Source of the DNA: Trichinella spiralis
Lineage: Eukaryota; Nematoda; Enoplea; Trichinellida; Trichinellidae
Assembly (NCBI GenBank): GCA_000181795.3
Contig: CM012953.1
Span: forward strand, 18,274,956 to 18,325,771
Direction of reading: 5' to 3'
Length of the DNA: 50,816 nucleotides
Position 1 is the stretch's first letter; every line of letters starts with the position of its first letter. Both the position numbers and the translations under genes were made by a program. Below the pieces are notes generated by a model, which worked only from the letters and a program-made list of their open reading frames with translations, was not told the DNA's origin and made no database searches. Positions 9,529 to 27,900 of this stretch are shown piece by piece.

Positions 9529-12500
9529 TTTGTGGTTGCAAGTGAAGTTCAAAATTTCTTAAACCATTCTGTTTTGTAATACAGAATTCTAATTAATTCA
9601 AAGAATCAGAACTACCTCCATTCAACACTATCATAATAATCAATCACTTCTTATTCAAACAGCAGCTCCCATTCAATAATATGGTGGCGCATGTGATTTG
9701 GAAATTCACTAAATGGTAATGTATTAAGGAACTCAGTTCTCTAGAACAAGAACTAATTAACACGTTGATTTCAATGAAATGCCTGATTATTTTAAAAGTT
9801 CTTCCACATTAGAAGCATCTATGTTCAGGCTCCATCTAATAAAGTTGTAGCTTACTGTTAAATTATCTGCTAAGAAACTGTTAAAATTTCTTTTGGAGAA
9901 TCTGATAATTTACAGGACTTGAAAATATGGTGACATATGCAAGGACTAGATAGTCACAAAATACAGACAAATGCTTCATTTCCTGCTCCATGGTGCGCTG
10001 CTGTCCTCAACGTATCTATTGCAGCCGCAATCATTATGGCTGTCATGCTAGCTAACTGATGTATTAATCTGTAGTTAAGATTTTGGTACAACATGCATAA
10101 TTACCTCTATAAGTTATATAATTGTCTGTTCACTTGCTATGGTGTTAATCTCATCTGCCTCGCACGTAATTTTGCTGTTGTTTTGTCAATGTGCACGGGT
10201 GCAGCGGTATATATTATAGTTCTCTCAGCGGCAATAGTTCAGGCATTGAGTTATACAAAATCTCCTTGCATTTTTTAATTTAGCGTGCTTTTTCTTTTTT
10301 ATCTCATAAAGTTTGTTTCAACTGTCATTCAATGCTGCAAAAGCTGTGACCGCATTTGAAAGCGGGAGCACAAACAAATACAGAAAATTCCATTTAATGG
10401 AGTTAGTCACACTCAGCAGTAAAGGTGCTGCATTAACGATCCAGCGGCATTACAAAAAGCACATTTGGCGTACTGAATACGTAACTGCGTTACTGATTGC
10501 GATAACATGGTCTGAGTTGCAGCATTACAACTGGTAAGCATGTAACTCTAGAAAATAAATTAAAAACAACAGCAATCACTGTTGGAAAGTACATTTATCT
10601 GTAGATTCTAGATATGATGACGTGAGATTCTTCAAAGATAATAGAATATTATTCCATCAAAGGCACAGCAATTTTCTATTGCAGAAGACAAGCTTCAAAC
10701 AATTGATCATGGCCAATTACTACAAACAGTTCTGACATCTCAGTATTTAGAAACGTCTCTTCATCATACATGCGGTTTCAATTATGGCGTGTAATGTCTT
10801 CCATGAGCGATGGCTTTTAAAAACAAATTTGTTCACCATCTGAAGGCGATAAAATGACGTTACAAACGATCAGAAGCAAAGACGTTAACGTATGAAGTGA
10901 TAATATTGGCTTAATTCTTTAATGGACATTCTTTTATCAGTTGCGCAGATTAACTATCTGTTGATATATGCTTCTTACTTGAATTGAGCATAAACTCTGA
11001 TTTCAATTCATTTTGCATCTAGAACAGACAATTAAATTAGTAATTCTTTTTTATCGTTAGATTTCATTAGATTAGAATGTTGTTTTTATCGCTCTCATTC
11101 GGAAAAGCATGTTATTTACATAAACTGTATAAACAACTATATACTAACATACATGTGAACATATATTCATATGGATACAAAATACTCATAGTGACTCACT
11201 AATTTTGCAGTTTGTCACTACATATAACATGTTGATGTTACAATAATGAGGCAATGCGCATTTATTACTTAATTGCAATGGACTTCCATCACGTATATTA
11301 TATTGAAAACCTAAGTGTAACTTTCTTCCAAATGCAGAATTCTCTGCGTCCTGTTTCTTGTGAATAAATTTTAATATGCTTGACAAAGAATCACATTAAA
11401 GTAAATAAATTTTGAAAAATTACTTGACAGTTTTTGCATTTTACACAGAGCTTTATTAGAGAAACAAAGCCAGTAATTTATTCTTCATCTGACAAATGAT
11501 CATGCTAGTTATCTTTAAATGTGCTATTTTTTTAATCTTCCTATTCATGGCAGAGTAGGCGTTTTAAATAAATAATGATGAAATTTAAGAAATAAAACTG
11601 AGTTTAGAGCACATGTTCTGTGACTTACCTGAATCTAATGGAAACCTGAAAACCCAGAGTGGTTATCGTTTCAAGATATTAAACAGTTTCATTGGTCATT
11701 TGAAAATTCCTCAAAATCCTCTGCTGAAATAATTATGTAGACTATCATCTGATTGACAACAAGTTTGCATGTGCATTTGATTAGATAACAAATCACACTG
11801 ATTGCAACAAATGGTGACCAATGAAAGGTGATCAACTTTGTTCAATTGTCGAACAGCAGATCTTTGAAGCAAAATGCAATTTCTCCCTGTGTTGTTTTAT
11901 TGGAATGAAATTGTATGTCAATAATGTAGCTTCTACGATTGAATATTCCAAACAAAGCAAACTGATAATTTAATCTTTTGAACTTTACGTCCATTTTTGA
12001 AAAAGAAGAGAAATAAAACGAAGATTAATAATGTTGCAGAAGAACAAATAGCTGATATGATGATCAATGATAGTTCATTGATTTTTATTAGCTGGGAAAA
12101 TAAAAGTAAATACATTTTTTAAACTTAAACAAACCGGCTTTTGTACATGCGGTGATTATTTGCAAAATACCCATTTCTTCTTTGTCCTAAATAGTTTGCC
12201 CAATATGTGTGCGTTTATGTGAAATTTCAATTGCTTAAATGGAATATGTTAAAATTGCAATGATAAAAACGGTAGTGAAAGAGATAATGACTAAAATGGT
12301 AAGATTTGTATCATGAGGGACTGACACATGTGGACATTTGAAGATTCACTTGAAAAATTTATTTGAATAAAAATATGTCGAAAAAACAAACGAGCATCGC
12401 TGTCTTTTTTACATTGGACAAATAAACTGAGGCAGATTAACATCAGCTAGGCGGGAGTGAACTTTTGACAGAAACCAAGTAAGCATTTGTATGTGACGTG

Positions 12501-13341
12501 GATGAACAAAATTAAATTTGATTCGACACTTATGATGCACTGAGCCGCAACATCAGAATATTGCTAACCGAAATATTTTTTAATGTATAATAGTAATAAA
12601 TAAATATGAAATTAAATGCAAGCAATAAATGCTTGGTGATAAATTGCACCAGGCAAAACTTTAGTTGATTATGTTCATCAATCATCATAAAATCCAGTTT
12701 ACAAACTGACGATGCTTTAGAAAGATATCAAATTTATTTTGACTAATATCTAAAACATTTTATTGATTACAATTTTGTTATTTGGTTGTATTTATATTTT
12801 GCATTTTTCGGTAAGTTCTATTTAAATGGTGCATCTGAAATGAAATATGCAAGCAGAGGATTTGTTACTAATGATGCAAATGAAGAATGAACAATTTTGA
12901 AACCAGTTTTCATTTCACCTTTCCTTCATGCTCAAATAAACGACACGAACATCAGCGAAAAGTGACGTGCAATTTTAATTATTCAACTGAACTTCTTTTT
13001 ATTTCTCTTTAAAGCAATAAATAAATTTCTTTATCGTACACGCATTTTTAAAGCTTAAACCTGATGATCCTTTGCCAACAGAAAACCAGTTGTTCCACTG
13101 GCATGTATTTCATTCGCAAAGAAATAATTATATAAATACAACAAATCTGCAATATTATGAAGCATATTATAACAAAATTTCAACAATGAATAAATAAATG
13201 ATAATAGTATTATTATTATTAAAAGAAATAGCTGATACGTTTTGTTCAGTATAAAAATCAAGTTTGTTTATTATTTTGTCCGTTCCAGACGATTCTATTG
13301 GTTATGTTGCAAAGAGAGTCGTCGTCGACTGGTGAAGAAAG
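9529..13341. other. intergenic; one weak exon candidate only
   Basis: AT-rich sequence without a recognisable gene. A stretch at about 10093-10540 is less AT-rich and has two open frames, one containing an IQ-like motif (listed separately). The last 30 bp before the P450 contain an inverted CCAAT (ATTGG at 13298-13302). Confidence 0.5.
10312..10480 (+). other. possible isolated exon with an IQ-like calmodulin-binding motif
   Basis: An open frame bounded by an AG at 10310-10311 and a GTAACT donor after 10480. It contains AALTIQRHYKKHIWRTEY, which fits the IQ consensus (I/L-Q-xxx-R/K-G-xxx-R/K-xx-aromatic) except that Lys replaces Gly. No partner exon is recognisable on either side. It could be an orphan exon, a pseudogene fragment or chance. 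Confidence 0.2.
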
Positions 13342-14943
13342 ATGAAAATGGGAAACAGTATACTCTTTTTCTTAATAATGATTGGTTTAATTCTCTTTTC
13401 CACATGTAAAACGACAAATGTGTTCACCATCGTCATCAGTGTTGTTTACAACGTTGAAGAAAACCTGTTGTTGTTTGTTTCCTTAATTTTGTTTGTTGTT
13501 TTGTGTTCGCTTTGTCGACTGACTGCTGTAAAGAAAAGTTGTGATGTTCCGGGTCCGTTTGCTTGGCCACTGGTTGGTCATTATTGGCAACTGCAACGAC
13601 AGCCGTTCGAAATGGCCAGACAGCTGGCTCAGAATTACGGTCCGGTGTTGAGGTTGCAGTTCGGCTCTGAAGCGGTCGTGGTGCTCAACGACAGGGACAT
13701 TATACGCCGGGCGTTCGCCAGTCGGACCTTCGCGGACCGTCCGAATTGGATTTCGATGAAATTGCAAAATGAGACCGACGGACGGTTCGCCTTCCGACCG
13801 TACGGCTGCCATTGGAGGTACCTGAGAAAAAGCACGGTCGACGCGCTGACAATGCTGAGGAACAGATCAGCTGACCGGCTCCAGGCTTACTGTCAACAAG
13901 CGCTGCGACAGCTGTTTTCCAATTTGGATCAGCTGAACGGCCGTCCGGTGGATCCGGCCGAACTGTTGTCGACATTCTTCCTGCACGCGGTTGGCAAGAT
14001 CGCGTTCGGCGAAAAAGGTGTCGACGTTCAAGATCCGGATGTGCAGCGGATTTTCTTCCAATCGCCACCTCAAATTCAACAACTATCCCGCATTGGAAAT
14101 TTCGTCGACTGTTTCCCAAGACTGAGCTGGCTGTATCGAAACACGATCAAATTAACCAAGCAGATGAATCGACAATTTGATCAATTTGTCTCGACCAAAG
14201 TGGATCAGAATGAGAAAAATGCCCACCGCCTGTCAAGCGGATCAATCTCTTCACTAGCCGATGCACTGCTCCTGCTCACCGAACAACAACAACAACAACA
14301 TCCGGCCAAATATGCGATCGTCGACGCACTCGGAGCAGGCTTGGCCACGTCGACGTCGACCGCTCTGTGGGCAGTGTTGATGCTGGCCCAATTGCCAGAT
14401 GTACAACAGAAGCTGAAACACGAGTTGGATTCGCTGAATTTGACCACTGACCACGACGACGACAACGAACCCCTGTTGACCATGGAACATCGTCCACGGC
14501 TGGTCTACGCTGAAGCTTTTTTGAACGAAGTGTTCCGATTTGGAAGCGTGCTTCCGTTCGCCATACCGCACGCCACTGCCTCCAATGCCACGCTCGACTG
14601 CCATAACATTGCCCAGGGTGTGCCTGTGCTGGGCAACCTATGGGCAGTGCACCACGACCAAGCTCTGTTTCCGGATCCGATGACTTTCAACCCGGACCGA
14701 TTCATCCGTCCAACTGACGGCACTCTGAATCGCCAGCTGTTGGCCAACGTCATTCCGTTCAGCACCGGAACCAGACGATGTCCGGGCGAATTTTTGGCCA
14801 GACAAAATTTGTTCCTGCTCATCATCAACTTGACAAATCGCTTCCAAATACAACAGTCGCACCACTACGACGTCACGAAATTTCAGTTCAACTTCACCAG
14901 GAAACCGATGCCATTCCAAGTACGTTTCACTCCTTGGAAATAA
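13342..14943 (+). CDS. cytochrome P450, intronless
   Basis: 533 aa, full length for a microsomal P450. The N-terminus has two hydrophobic stretches (about 6-20 and 41-58) followed by the proline-rich hinge VPGPFAWPLVGH (69-80), so it should sit in the ER membrane with the haem domain in the cytosol. The hallmarks are present: C-helix HWRYLR (157-162), K-helix ExxR (E396-R399), the PERF-like FNPDRF (449-454) and the haem loop FSTGTRRCPGEFLA (473-486) with Cys480 as thiolate ligand. The I-helix reads AGLATS (332-337), so Ala replaces the usual acidic residue before the Thr. Residues 315-319 are a glutamine run. An in-frame TGA nine bases upstream supports the start. The coding sequence is far richer in GC than its flanks and has no intron. 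The substrate cannot be told from sequence. Overall style (FADRPNW, FRPYGCHWR) recalls CYP2/CYP1/CYP17-like animal P450s. Confidence 0.93.
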   Translation: MKMGNSILFFLIMIGLILFSTCKTTNVFTIVISVVYNVEENLLLFVSLILFVVLCSLCRLTAVKKSCDVPGPFAWPLVGHYWQLQRQPFEMARQLAQNYGPVLRLQFGSEAVVVLNDRDIIRRAFASRTFADRPNWISMKLQNETDGRFAFRPYGCHWRYLRKSTVDALTMLRNRSADRLQAYCQQALRQLFSNLDQLNGRPVDPAELLSTFFLHAVGKIAFGEKGVDVQDPDVQRIFFQSPPQIQQLSRIGNFVDCFPRLSWLYRNTIKLTKQMNRQFDQFVSTKVDQNEKNAHRLSSGSISSLADALLLLTEQQQQQHPAKYAIVDALGAGLATSTSTALWAVLMLAQLPDVQQKLKHELDSLNLTTDHDDDNEPLLTMEHRPRLVYAEAFLNEVFRFGSVLPFAIPHATASNATLDCHNIAQGVPVLGNLWAVHHDQALFPDPMTFNPDRFIRPTDGTLNRQLLANVIPFSTGTRRCPGEFLARQNLFLLIINLTNRFQIQQSHHYDVTKFQFNFTRKPMPFQVRFTPWK

Positions 14944-15710
14944 ATCTACACGTCAACCCGAAAACTAAACTACCAACCACCGCTTGTAGCACAAACACTA
15001 AACACTAATGGAACTGTAAACTTTTAATTATCTTTTCTGATTTTCTTATTATCAGAACAACTACCGATCAAAAATTTTCCAAATTTCCTCTTCACTTATG
15101 CTGTTTTTTTAGCATATCCATTTCTTGGACAATTAATTATAAAAAAAAACATTTCTCATCCTCACGGTTAACAACACATGGATATATATATATGTTTTTC
15201 ACACACTTTGATCAACTGATCGTCAAATTTATATGTATATATACATATATAAAATTAATCAACTTCAAGATCAATTTCACATTTATATGCAAATCTCAAC
15301 TTGCAGTTGCACTTTCACACGAGCAAGACAAAAATTCACGTCAAAAATAAAAAATACGGATAAAAATGAAAATTCTTCCACACAAAATAAAACAAGAATT
15401 TAGGCAACTTCTTTTTTTATGCAGAGAATGCATCAACACAATGAATTCACAGCAGTAATAATAACAAATTTCCTTATACTAGAGATATTACATTAATAAT
15501 GATAATAAACCAGTGCTTTTTTCAATACTACTACGCATTTGTGAAAACCAAAAATATTCTGAATCTCGTATCGCAGAAGAAATCAAATTTATGAAGTAGC
15601 CTAAATTTACATGACAGATAAATAAATAAAACACGCAAGCGCTATAAACACAATGCTTGGTATAAAAAACTTTGAATTGAACATTTTCTCATATTTCCTC
15701 TTCTTATCAA
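14944..15710. other. intergenic between convergent genes
   Basis: AT-rich, with AATAAA-like hexamers near 15620-15630 that could end the P450 transcript. Nothing else recognised. Confidence 0.5.
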
Positions 15711-15716
15711 TTTATT
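15711..15716 (-). terminator. polyadenylation signal of the PP1 gene
   Basis: AATAAA on the minus strand (TTTATT on +), about 27 bases after the PP1 stop codon at 15743. Confidence 0.6.
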
Positions 15717-15742
15717 CTTCACACAGTTTTGTAATAGAATCA

Positions 15743-20526
<4,784 letters not shown>

Positions 20527-21818
20527 TGATTTGAAAAGTTGATTTATCCCAAAAGCATTAACGTTAGGAATACAGTAACTGATTGAACATGAACATCATT
20601 TATGTTTATTATAGTATAGTGAGATGTATTTTTATTTAAAAAAACTTAAAATATTAAAGTTTAAAAGTAAAATTGTAACTTTATGAAGCTTAAATTATTT
20701 ATTTAAATAAAATCTTAGCATGTAACTAGTTTTTAAAAACATTTCTTATTATCATGCTATATGATGATTATTATACTTATGTTATAAATTATTTGTTTTC
20801 AAAAAGTATTTTTTTTATTTACAATAAATTATTTGAAAATATTTTAGATGGCTTTGCATGTTAATACACTAGAGTAGTTCTGCACTTTTCAGTGAACAAT
20901 ATCGATTGTTTTACCTGTTTATATTTCATTATTTTAAAACAAAAAAAGCGAATTTGTTCTGAAATTAAATAAATTTCCAAGAAAACTTATGTTACAAAAA
21001 AGATTATGATATAAATTTAAGATTAATACTTGATTAAACAAACTGTACTTTTTACTGTATTTTTTCTAAAGTTTCTTTTAGCTTGATGTACCTGAGTTTA
21101 TTTTAAGAATGCGTATCATCTTTACACAATCTCGACAGGGTGTGCAGTGTGAATTGGTGACGTGAAATATGCACGATCATTTTACTTCCTCAGTTCGTTT
21201 GTGATTGGTCAAGACTGAAAGAGTCTTGTTTTGCATACGACATTTGATATACCATTAGCGAAACTTTGAATATACGTTGTTCGTACGTTGTCGGGCAGCA
21301 CTTTTCCAGCACTTACAGTACTGTGAGTTTTTTAGTATAGAATTGTGATTTCATTGTCCGGAGAGGAAAGTGCAGTACAGTTTATTGTTTAACTCGAGTT
21401 TGAGATTGTCTAGTTATCGAGCCAAGTCAACAGTAGATTTCTATTCAAAATGAAAATTTTTCATTTACCTTTATCACAATAATTTTAAACGTGACGTTCA
21501 GAAGCATACGAACTGCATTGCTATATTTCCAGTTTTGCAATTCAACTTCAAAGAAGAACGTTTTATCTTACTTATTTTTTGGTTGCACTAATAACAGCAC
21601 GCCAATTTGCATGATATGAGGTTTTTAAATAACTTTTATTTCTTTATATCTAAAGTTTATCTTTTCAACATTTAGCGATCTGTATAATGTTCTGTTAATA
21701 AGTAATTATTTAAAAAGTCGCTTCATTGATCAAATGTGTGCTATGCATTTGTTATGTATATGCTGTGCGAATATGTTAATGTAAGTAGAAATTTAGTGAA
21801 AATTTTAAAATAAAATGC
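20527..21818. other. 5' flank of PP1 and 3' flank of the innexin
   Basis: No gene recognised. The stretch at about 21120-21430 is less AT-rich than its surroundings and carries a TGACGTGA (CRE-like) sequence near 21160. It may hold regulatory sites, but I see no transcript structure. Confidence 0.35.
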
Positions 21819-21824
21819 TTTATT
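21819..21824 (-). terminator. polyadenylation signal of the innexin
   Basis: AATAAA on the minus strand, about 110 bases after the innexin stop codon. Confidence 0.5.
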
Positions 21825-21934
21825 TGTAAAAAGACGTTCAGTTGTGATTTTTTGAGCAGTGTTTGATGAACGAGTATCTGAGGATCATGTGATGTGGAGA
21901 GTTATTGTATTTTTGTGTTATTGTCGTTGTTGTG

Positions 21935-24900
21935 CTATATTTCGAACATTTTTTCACGAGCATTATCGCAAAAATTATTCCATAAAAGTTTCGACAAATC
22001 ACAGCAAACCAAATCTCCGGCGTGGGCAGCGGTCATGCGTAGAAGAAATACACCGTCTTGGTGCAAAAAGTGCAAAACAAATCTTCGCAGCGATTGCGAA
22101 TCGACCATTTTGTAGCCTTCGATTCCGGTCAAATATTTGCCAACAAAGCTCACTTGACGTCCAGGGAAAATGCTGATGAAGAGCCAGTAGATTAAGCTGC
22201 ACGTCGTTCCGACACCAAGAATTAGAAACCAAAACCAAAGGAATAAGAATATTTTTTCGTTGAACATGTTAATCATAAGCACGCATTGCACAGTGTGACG
22301 GTGCACGTTGCCGAGAACTTTCACTTCAAAATCGCACATAGTTACTCGAGGGAAATTTCCTGATTCGTCCCATTCGCGATTGTGCAACAGATCGCTGAGT
22401 ATGTGGAAGCCGAACAGTGTATCTGTGCTGCCGAGGAATAGGTTCAGCAGAAATATCTGTCCAACAATGTTGATCAAAAACAATAATTTTATGCACAGAT
22501 ACAAGCAAGTCACTGCAGCACCAGCGTTACGAGAGCAAGAAAGCAGGGATAAAATTCGCAATCTATTCGACGATGAAATTTGATGCCTCGCTTTGAGCGC
22601 TTCTTCAACGTGGCAAGCTATTGTCTCCAGTGCTTTGCGTCGAGATTCGGAATCCATGAGGCGAGAATCGCAAGCCATTTGCACCAATGATTGCACATGA
22701 ATACCTGAAATACTGATAGATTTGTTTAAAAAAATTTTCATTTCAAAATCAACCACACCCCCATTGCTATCAGAAATATTACAAATTCAGTATAATAATA
22801 TAACATAGGAACTCTAATTAATTAATTGCAAGTCTTACAGTACAAAAAACTTTTAACATGGTTTATTACTCTTAACAAAATATCAATAAAAAAGAAATGC
22901 TCTATAATGCAATGTCGTCTGTCGTAGTCAATTAAACGTTTGTTCACATTCCAACTTAACATTAACATTAGACAATTGCGCTTTTGTCCCAGTTTAGAAA
23001 TGGGATTTTTTCCCTTCAGCTATTGTTACTTTCCCGTTATTTTTTCTATTGTAAAATTTGACCAAATTAGATTTTGAGGCAAATAAGCATATTATTTGTT
23101 CTTCTCAACACTATTTACTTCCTTGACTCCTATTTATATTTATTTTCTACTTGTATTCTCTGTTTAATATTTTGTTGGAAATTTTTTCTAAAATAATTTC
23201 ATTCACAACATATGAAATTTAATTACGTTATTAATTAATGGATAAAAGACATCCCTTCCAACTACGCTACTGTCTAGAAATTCAAAATTGACAACATTAA
23301 ATTTTATTCTGATTTGTTTGAAAACTGAAAAATCAAAAAAAAAATTATTACATGAAACTAAAAATTTTTATATACAACGTTATGCTAAATGTAAACATGC
23401 TCTTTTCTATGCAGTGAAGCAAAATCTAAATTGAAAATATTTCTTAATTAAATATTACAAAAAATGGAATTATGGATCAATTTTGTCTACAAATTTTTCT
23501 GAAATCTTTGCAAAGTGAAAAAATTCACTTCAAAATAAAATTGCTATATCATAATTTGATGAATTTACCTAAGCTAATTTTTATACTCAACGCTCTATTA
23601 CATCCAAGAAACCATAACTGCACTACATTCAATAATCACTACTTTTAAATTAATTTGCAAAAAAATTATTTCATTCAACCATTCATGCAATTATAAAATT
23701 AGCTCAAAAATGCGAAAAATGAAAAATAAAAATCAATGTATAATTTCCAAAGTTTGCTTCTAAAAATGATAAGGCATTTCTGAAAACAAAATTCAGATTG
23801 CAATGAATGACAATTTTTGATTTGACGTTTAATTTAGAACAATAGAGTTTTGCATGATTTGACATTTTATTCCAAATCACTACTGCTTAAATTTGATGTA
23901 ATTTAAAAAGCCACAACACAAGCACACACACGCATTCGCATGTACGTATGTATGTACATATATGCTCGACTAATGCATAATTGAAGACAATTTTACGATA
24001 AAATCGTGATTGCATGATTGAATATTGGAAAATGTACAACTTATCATTAGTTTCCATTTCATGAAGTGTGACGTGGAAAATACTTATTTTTAGACTTATG
24101 ATCAATCCCTTGCCAATTATATTTTGGTCGACTACCACTGTTGAAAGATATCAATCAAGCGTATGACTAGTAAATGTAATCGCTTATCAGTAGTGACTAT
24201 CAGTGTGCATTTAGAACATCATAAAAGCTTCGCAAAAAAATTTTAAGCCTAATCAGAACTATTTATAACATTATTATCATTATGATGCACTAGTGTCATA
24301 ACGGATAATCACAGAATGTTTAACACTTCGTCATAAAACAGGCAGAATAAAAAAACATTATTAAACAGTAAATAACCAAAAAATATTTGCCATGCTTTGT
24401 AAGCATTGTGATGCTCACAAAGTTTAGATAAATCTATGAAATAATGTTAAAAACTTTTTATATTAATACATTTTAATAAAAAGATTCCATACAATTGTTC
24501 GTCATTCTTTGTTACTCATATATAAATATAGCCGCAGCTTAAATCAGCATTGAAATACTTGTAATATTCGTTTCATTTAAATACTAATAAACATTTCTAA
24601 AATTTGCATTAATTCATCATTTTCACATGCATGCACCTAATAATTGTTATCATTTATGATTCCTTTTCATACTATTTTAAATAGATTACAAATTTTATTA
24701 TCCATATCAAACTATGGTATGTTTAGAAATTACTTTACTTGGCAAATTATTTTTAAAAACACACTTCTTAATATAAGTTCAAGAAATATCTGGTAAATAT
24801 TTTTTCAGTATTTCTTTACCATGAAATCTGTTAATACCAATCATCTTCAATGTGAACAATGCTTTCAAACGAAATGAGGAACACAGTTGCTTGCTTACAA

Positions 24901-27900
24901 TTTTCCCATGACAAAACAGATAGGAAACATTCTGCTTTAATTTAATAAATTCGTTCAACATTTGTTTTATTTATCATGCATTTATTTATTATGTTATTTG
25001 TGCATCATGGCAATTTTGCTATGATTCTAACAAAGTCATTTTGACGTAATTCATATACAAATCAATTTAATACTCATATTGTGTAACTTTTTCTCGATCA
25101 ATCGATAAATATAATTCAATATTTAAATATTGAGTAGCTGTAATTTTGTTTCCGTGATATTCAGTAGCCACTGCTTTTGAAAAATATACGACGAGCGAAC
25201 CAATAGTTGTATAAAGTTCATTTGCCATTTTTATTTTATTTATTTATTTCATTCACTAAAAAATCTTAATTGAATGTGCAACGCGCATCATCGATGAAAA
25301 AACTGAAAACGTTTAACAAAAATTAAAAATATTTTAAAAAGCCCATATATTAGGCATATTTTAAAAAGTGTTTAAATATGTGTATTTCATGATGATCATC
25401 AACGGTAATAATGGTTATTTTAAGATAATATTTAACTGCAGAATGGTCATGATATCGATTTCAAAATTTTATTGAATATGCCGATGTAGATTTTAAAAAG
25501 AAAAATGTCCAACATTTCAAAACAATAATTTTTTAATTAATCACATTTAAGCCTTTTCTATTTAAAATAGTGCAGTTGTTATAAAAAATTTTGAACTTCC
25601 AATACCAATAATATTGATGACAATGAAACAGACAGAGGGACACTAGTGGATTGCACTGATCCACAAAGGAAGCTTGTTCGTTTCACTGATATGATAAAAC
25701 TGCCGTTATTGAAGCGCTTTCTTACGTCACTTGTGGAGTTGTCAAAATGTTCTCAAAGACAGAGGGAAAAGAAGCAACAATGACATGTTGCACTTTTGTT
25801 GCTTTGAATAATACGCCTATTGTTTGACGATTTATTCTATGCAAATTCTAAATTAACTAAATATAAGCTAAAGTTGAATTTTGATATCATTTTCAACAAA
25901 AAATAAAAAGAAGAATCACACAAACCTCTGAAATAAACATTTCCAAACTTATCCAAACTCTCAACGCAACTCCAAATTGTACGAGTGGAATTTTCCTTTT
26001 TTCACTTTCGAAAAATTTAAACAATAAGCTGCAATGTGAAAATATTTCACACTGTCGCACTAGTTTTAAAAATATGAAAAAAACGACAAAATTCATTATT
26101 GTTGCCTTTAAATTGAAAATATCTTTTACACATTTCGCGTTGCATTTCATTTGCTATAAAAGTTTTATTATTTATTCCAATTTAAATTCCGTCTTCGAAA
26201 GAGAAATTTCAATTTTAGTCTATAAAAAATAAAATTTCTTTTTGTTGAGAAAGAGAGAGAAATTTTTGAGGTGTTTGTTGTTGAAAATTAAATCCATTCG
26301 TTTTGCATCTGTTTCAACGTGCATTCTTTGGTTGCATTAAGCACTTAAATGTGATAATAGCTTCAAAGAAGCATGACATACCACTCAAACATCTTTCGAC
26401 AAACTGCTTCAACATAAAGAATCGTTGAATAAGCAGAACGCAATGAAAACGATCGTTGAAATAATTTTCTCCGCTTTAAGTATCGTTGTTCAACATAAAA
26501 CTATAGCAAAATACCAATAAGAACTAACCGTATTGCATTTAAGAGTATTTCTTTTTCAAATGAGCAAAAATTCTTTGATAATAAGAATAATTTTTATTGC
26601 AACTTTCACTTTTAAAAGCCACATTCTGCATTTATTATCTATCATTTATTTGTTAATTTATTATTTAAATAAAAGCAAATTTTGAAGCTTGAAATAAATA
26701 AATTGGCAAAGGAAAACCAATTTACTTAATAAATCAAAGAATTCATTGCATTTAACAAAGAACTATTAGTACGCAATTCATTGCTACTAATTTCAAAATA
26801 TATTACATACAGCAATTAAAATGATATTTAAATTTTTTACGTAATGGAAAATTTGCAAAGCTAAATAAAGTAATATTAATGATGGCAAATGTGCAATGAA
26901 TAGTATTAAAAAACGAAAAATAAAGCTCTGCATTGAAATACAATGTCCAACATAAAGCTTCGTTGCTAATTAACCAGCCAAAATTTTAAACAAGCTGAAT
27001 AAAATTAGAATTTCCCGTCTGTAGCTAAATTTGAAAAAAAATCAATGACATTCCTTTAAAATTCTCACTCAAAATACTGCTAATGCTTTCACACGAAAAG
27101 TGCAAATTGATACAGTATGACAAAAGCATCACTTGTGACATATTTTGATGAATTTTATTAAATGATCGCTCATAAATGATATAATAAATTACACTTTTTC
27201 ATATACTGTCTAACATGTGCAAACTGTTCCATTAATAACAATAAAAGATGCAGACATACATAGTATTTATTAAGATTAATAATTTGATAAATCAAAAATA
27301 ACAACAACAAAAAAGAAATATAAATATACTGTAAAATTAAGACAACATTTTAGTTTTTATTTAAAAACTGATATTTAACATTATTGAATTGTTGTGGTGT
27401 GCAAATAGCGTCTAATATTGGGAAATGATTGGAAAAGATTTCCTCTTTTACTTTTTAAAATTGTCACAATTTTATAGTTAACATAAAGACTTGAATTTAA
27501 TTATTCTACACAACAATAAAGAATAAGAAAAGCAAGATTTATATATCACACTCTGCGCGTTAGTTCAGGTAAGAAATTGTTTCCAGTTTAACGAACTTAA
27601 TGCGATAACTGATTTCTATATATTAAGCTGAACGCATTCTATTATAGTGTATTGCATTGTGTATGAAAAATAAAAAAAAATAATAATGCATTGCATCTTA
27701 GAAAAATGATCCAGCAGAACGGCTACTTATTAAAATATTTCAATTCACAAAGCAGACAACCGATATACTCACTCATCGAGTCAGTCATAGAAGCAGAATG
27801 AAAATTGCATCGAAATCTCTCAATCAATAACACATTACATGTCATCGATTTTCATATGTGAAATATCGTCGTGCAGCTAATTCTTTCCTAATAATTGCGT

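Noticed and set aside
13483-14919. Several open frames on the minus strand of the P450
   Set aside because: Antisense shadows of a GC-rich coding sequence; no family motif in any of them.
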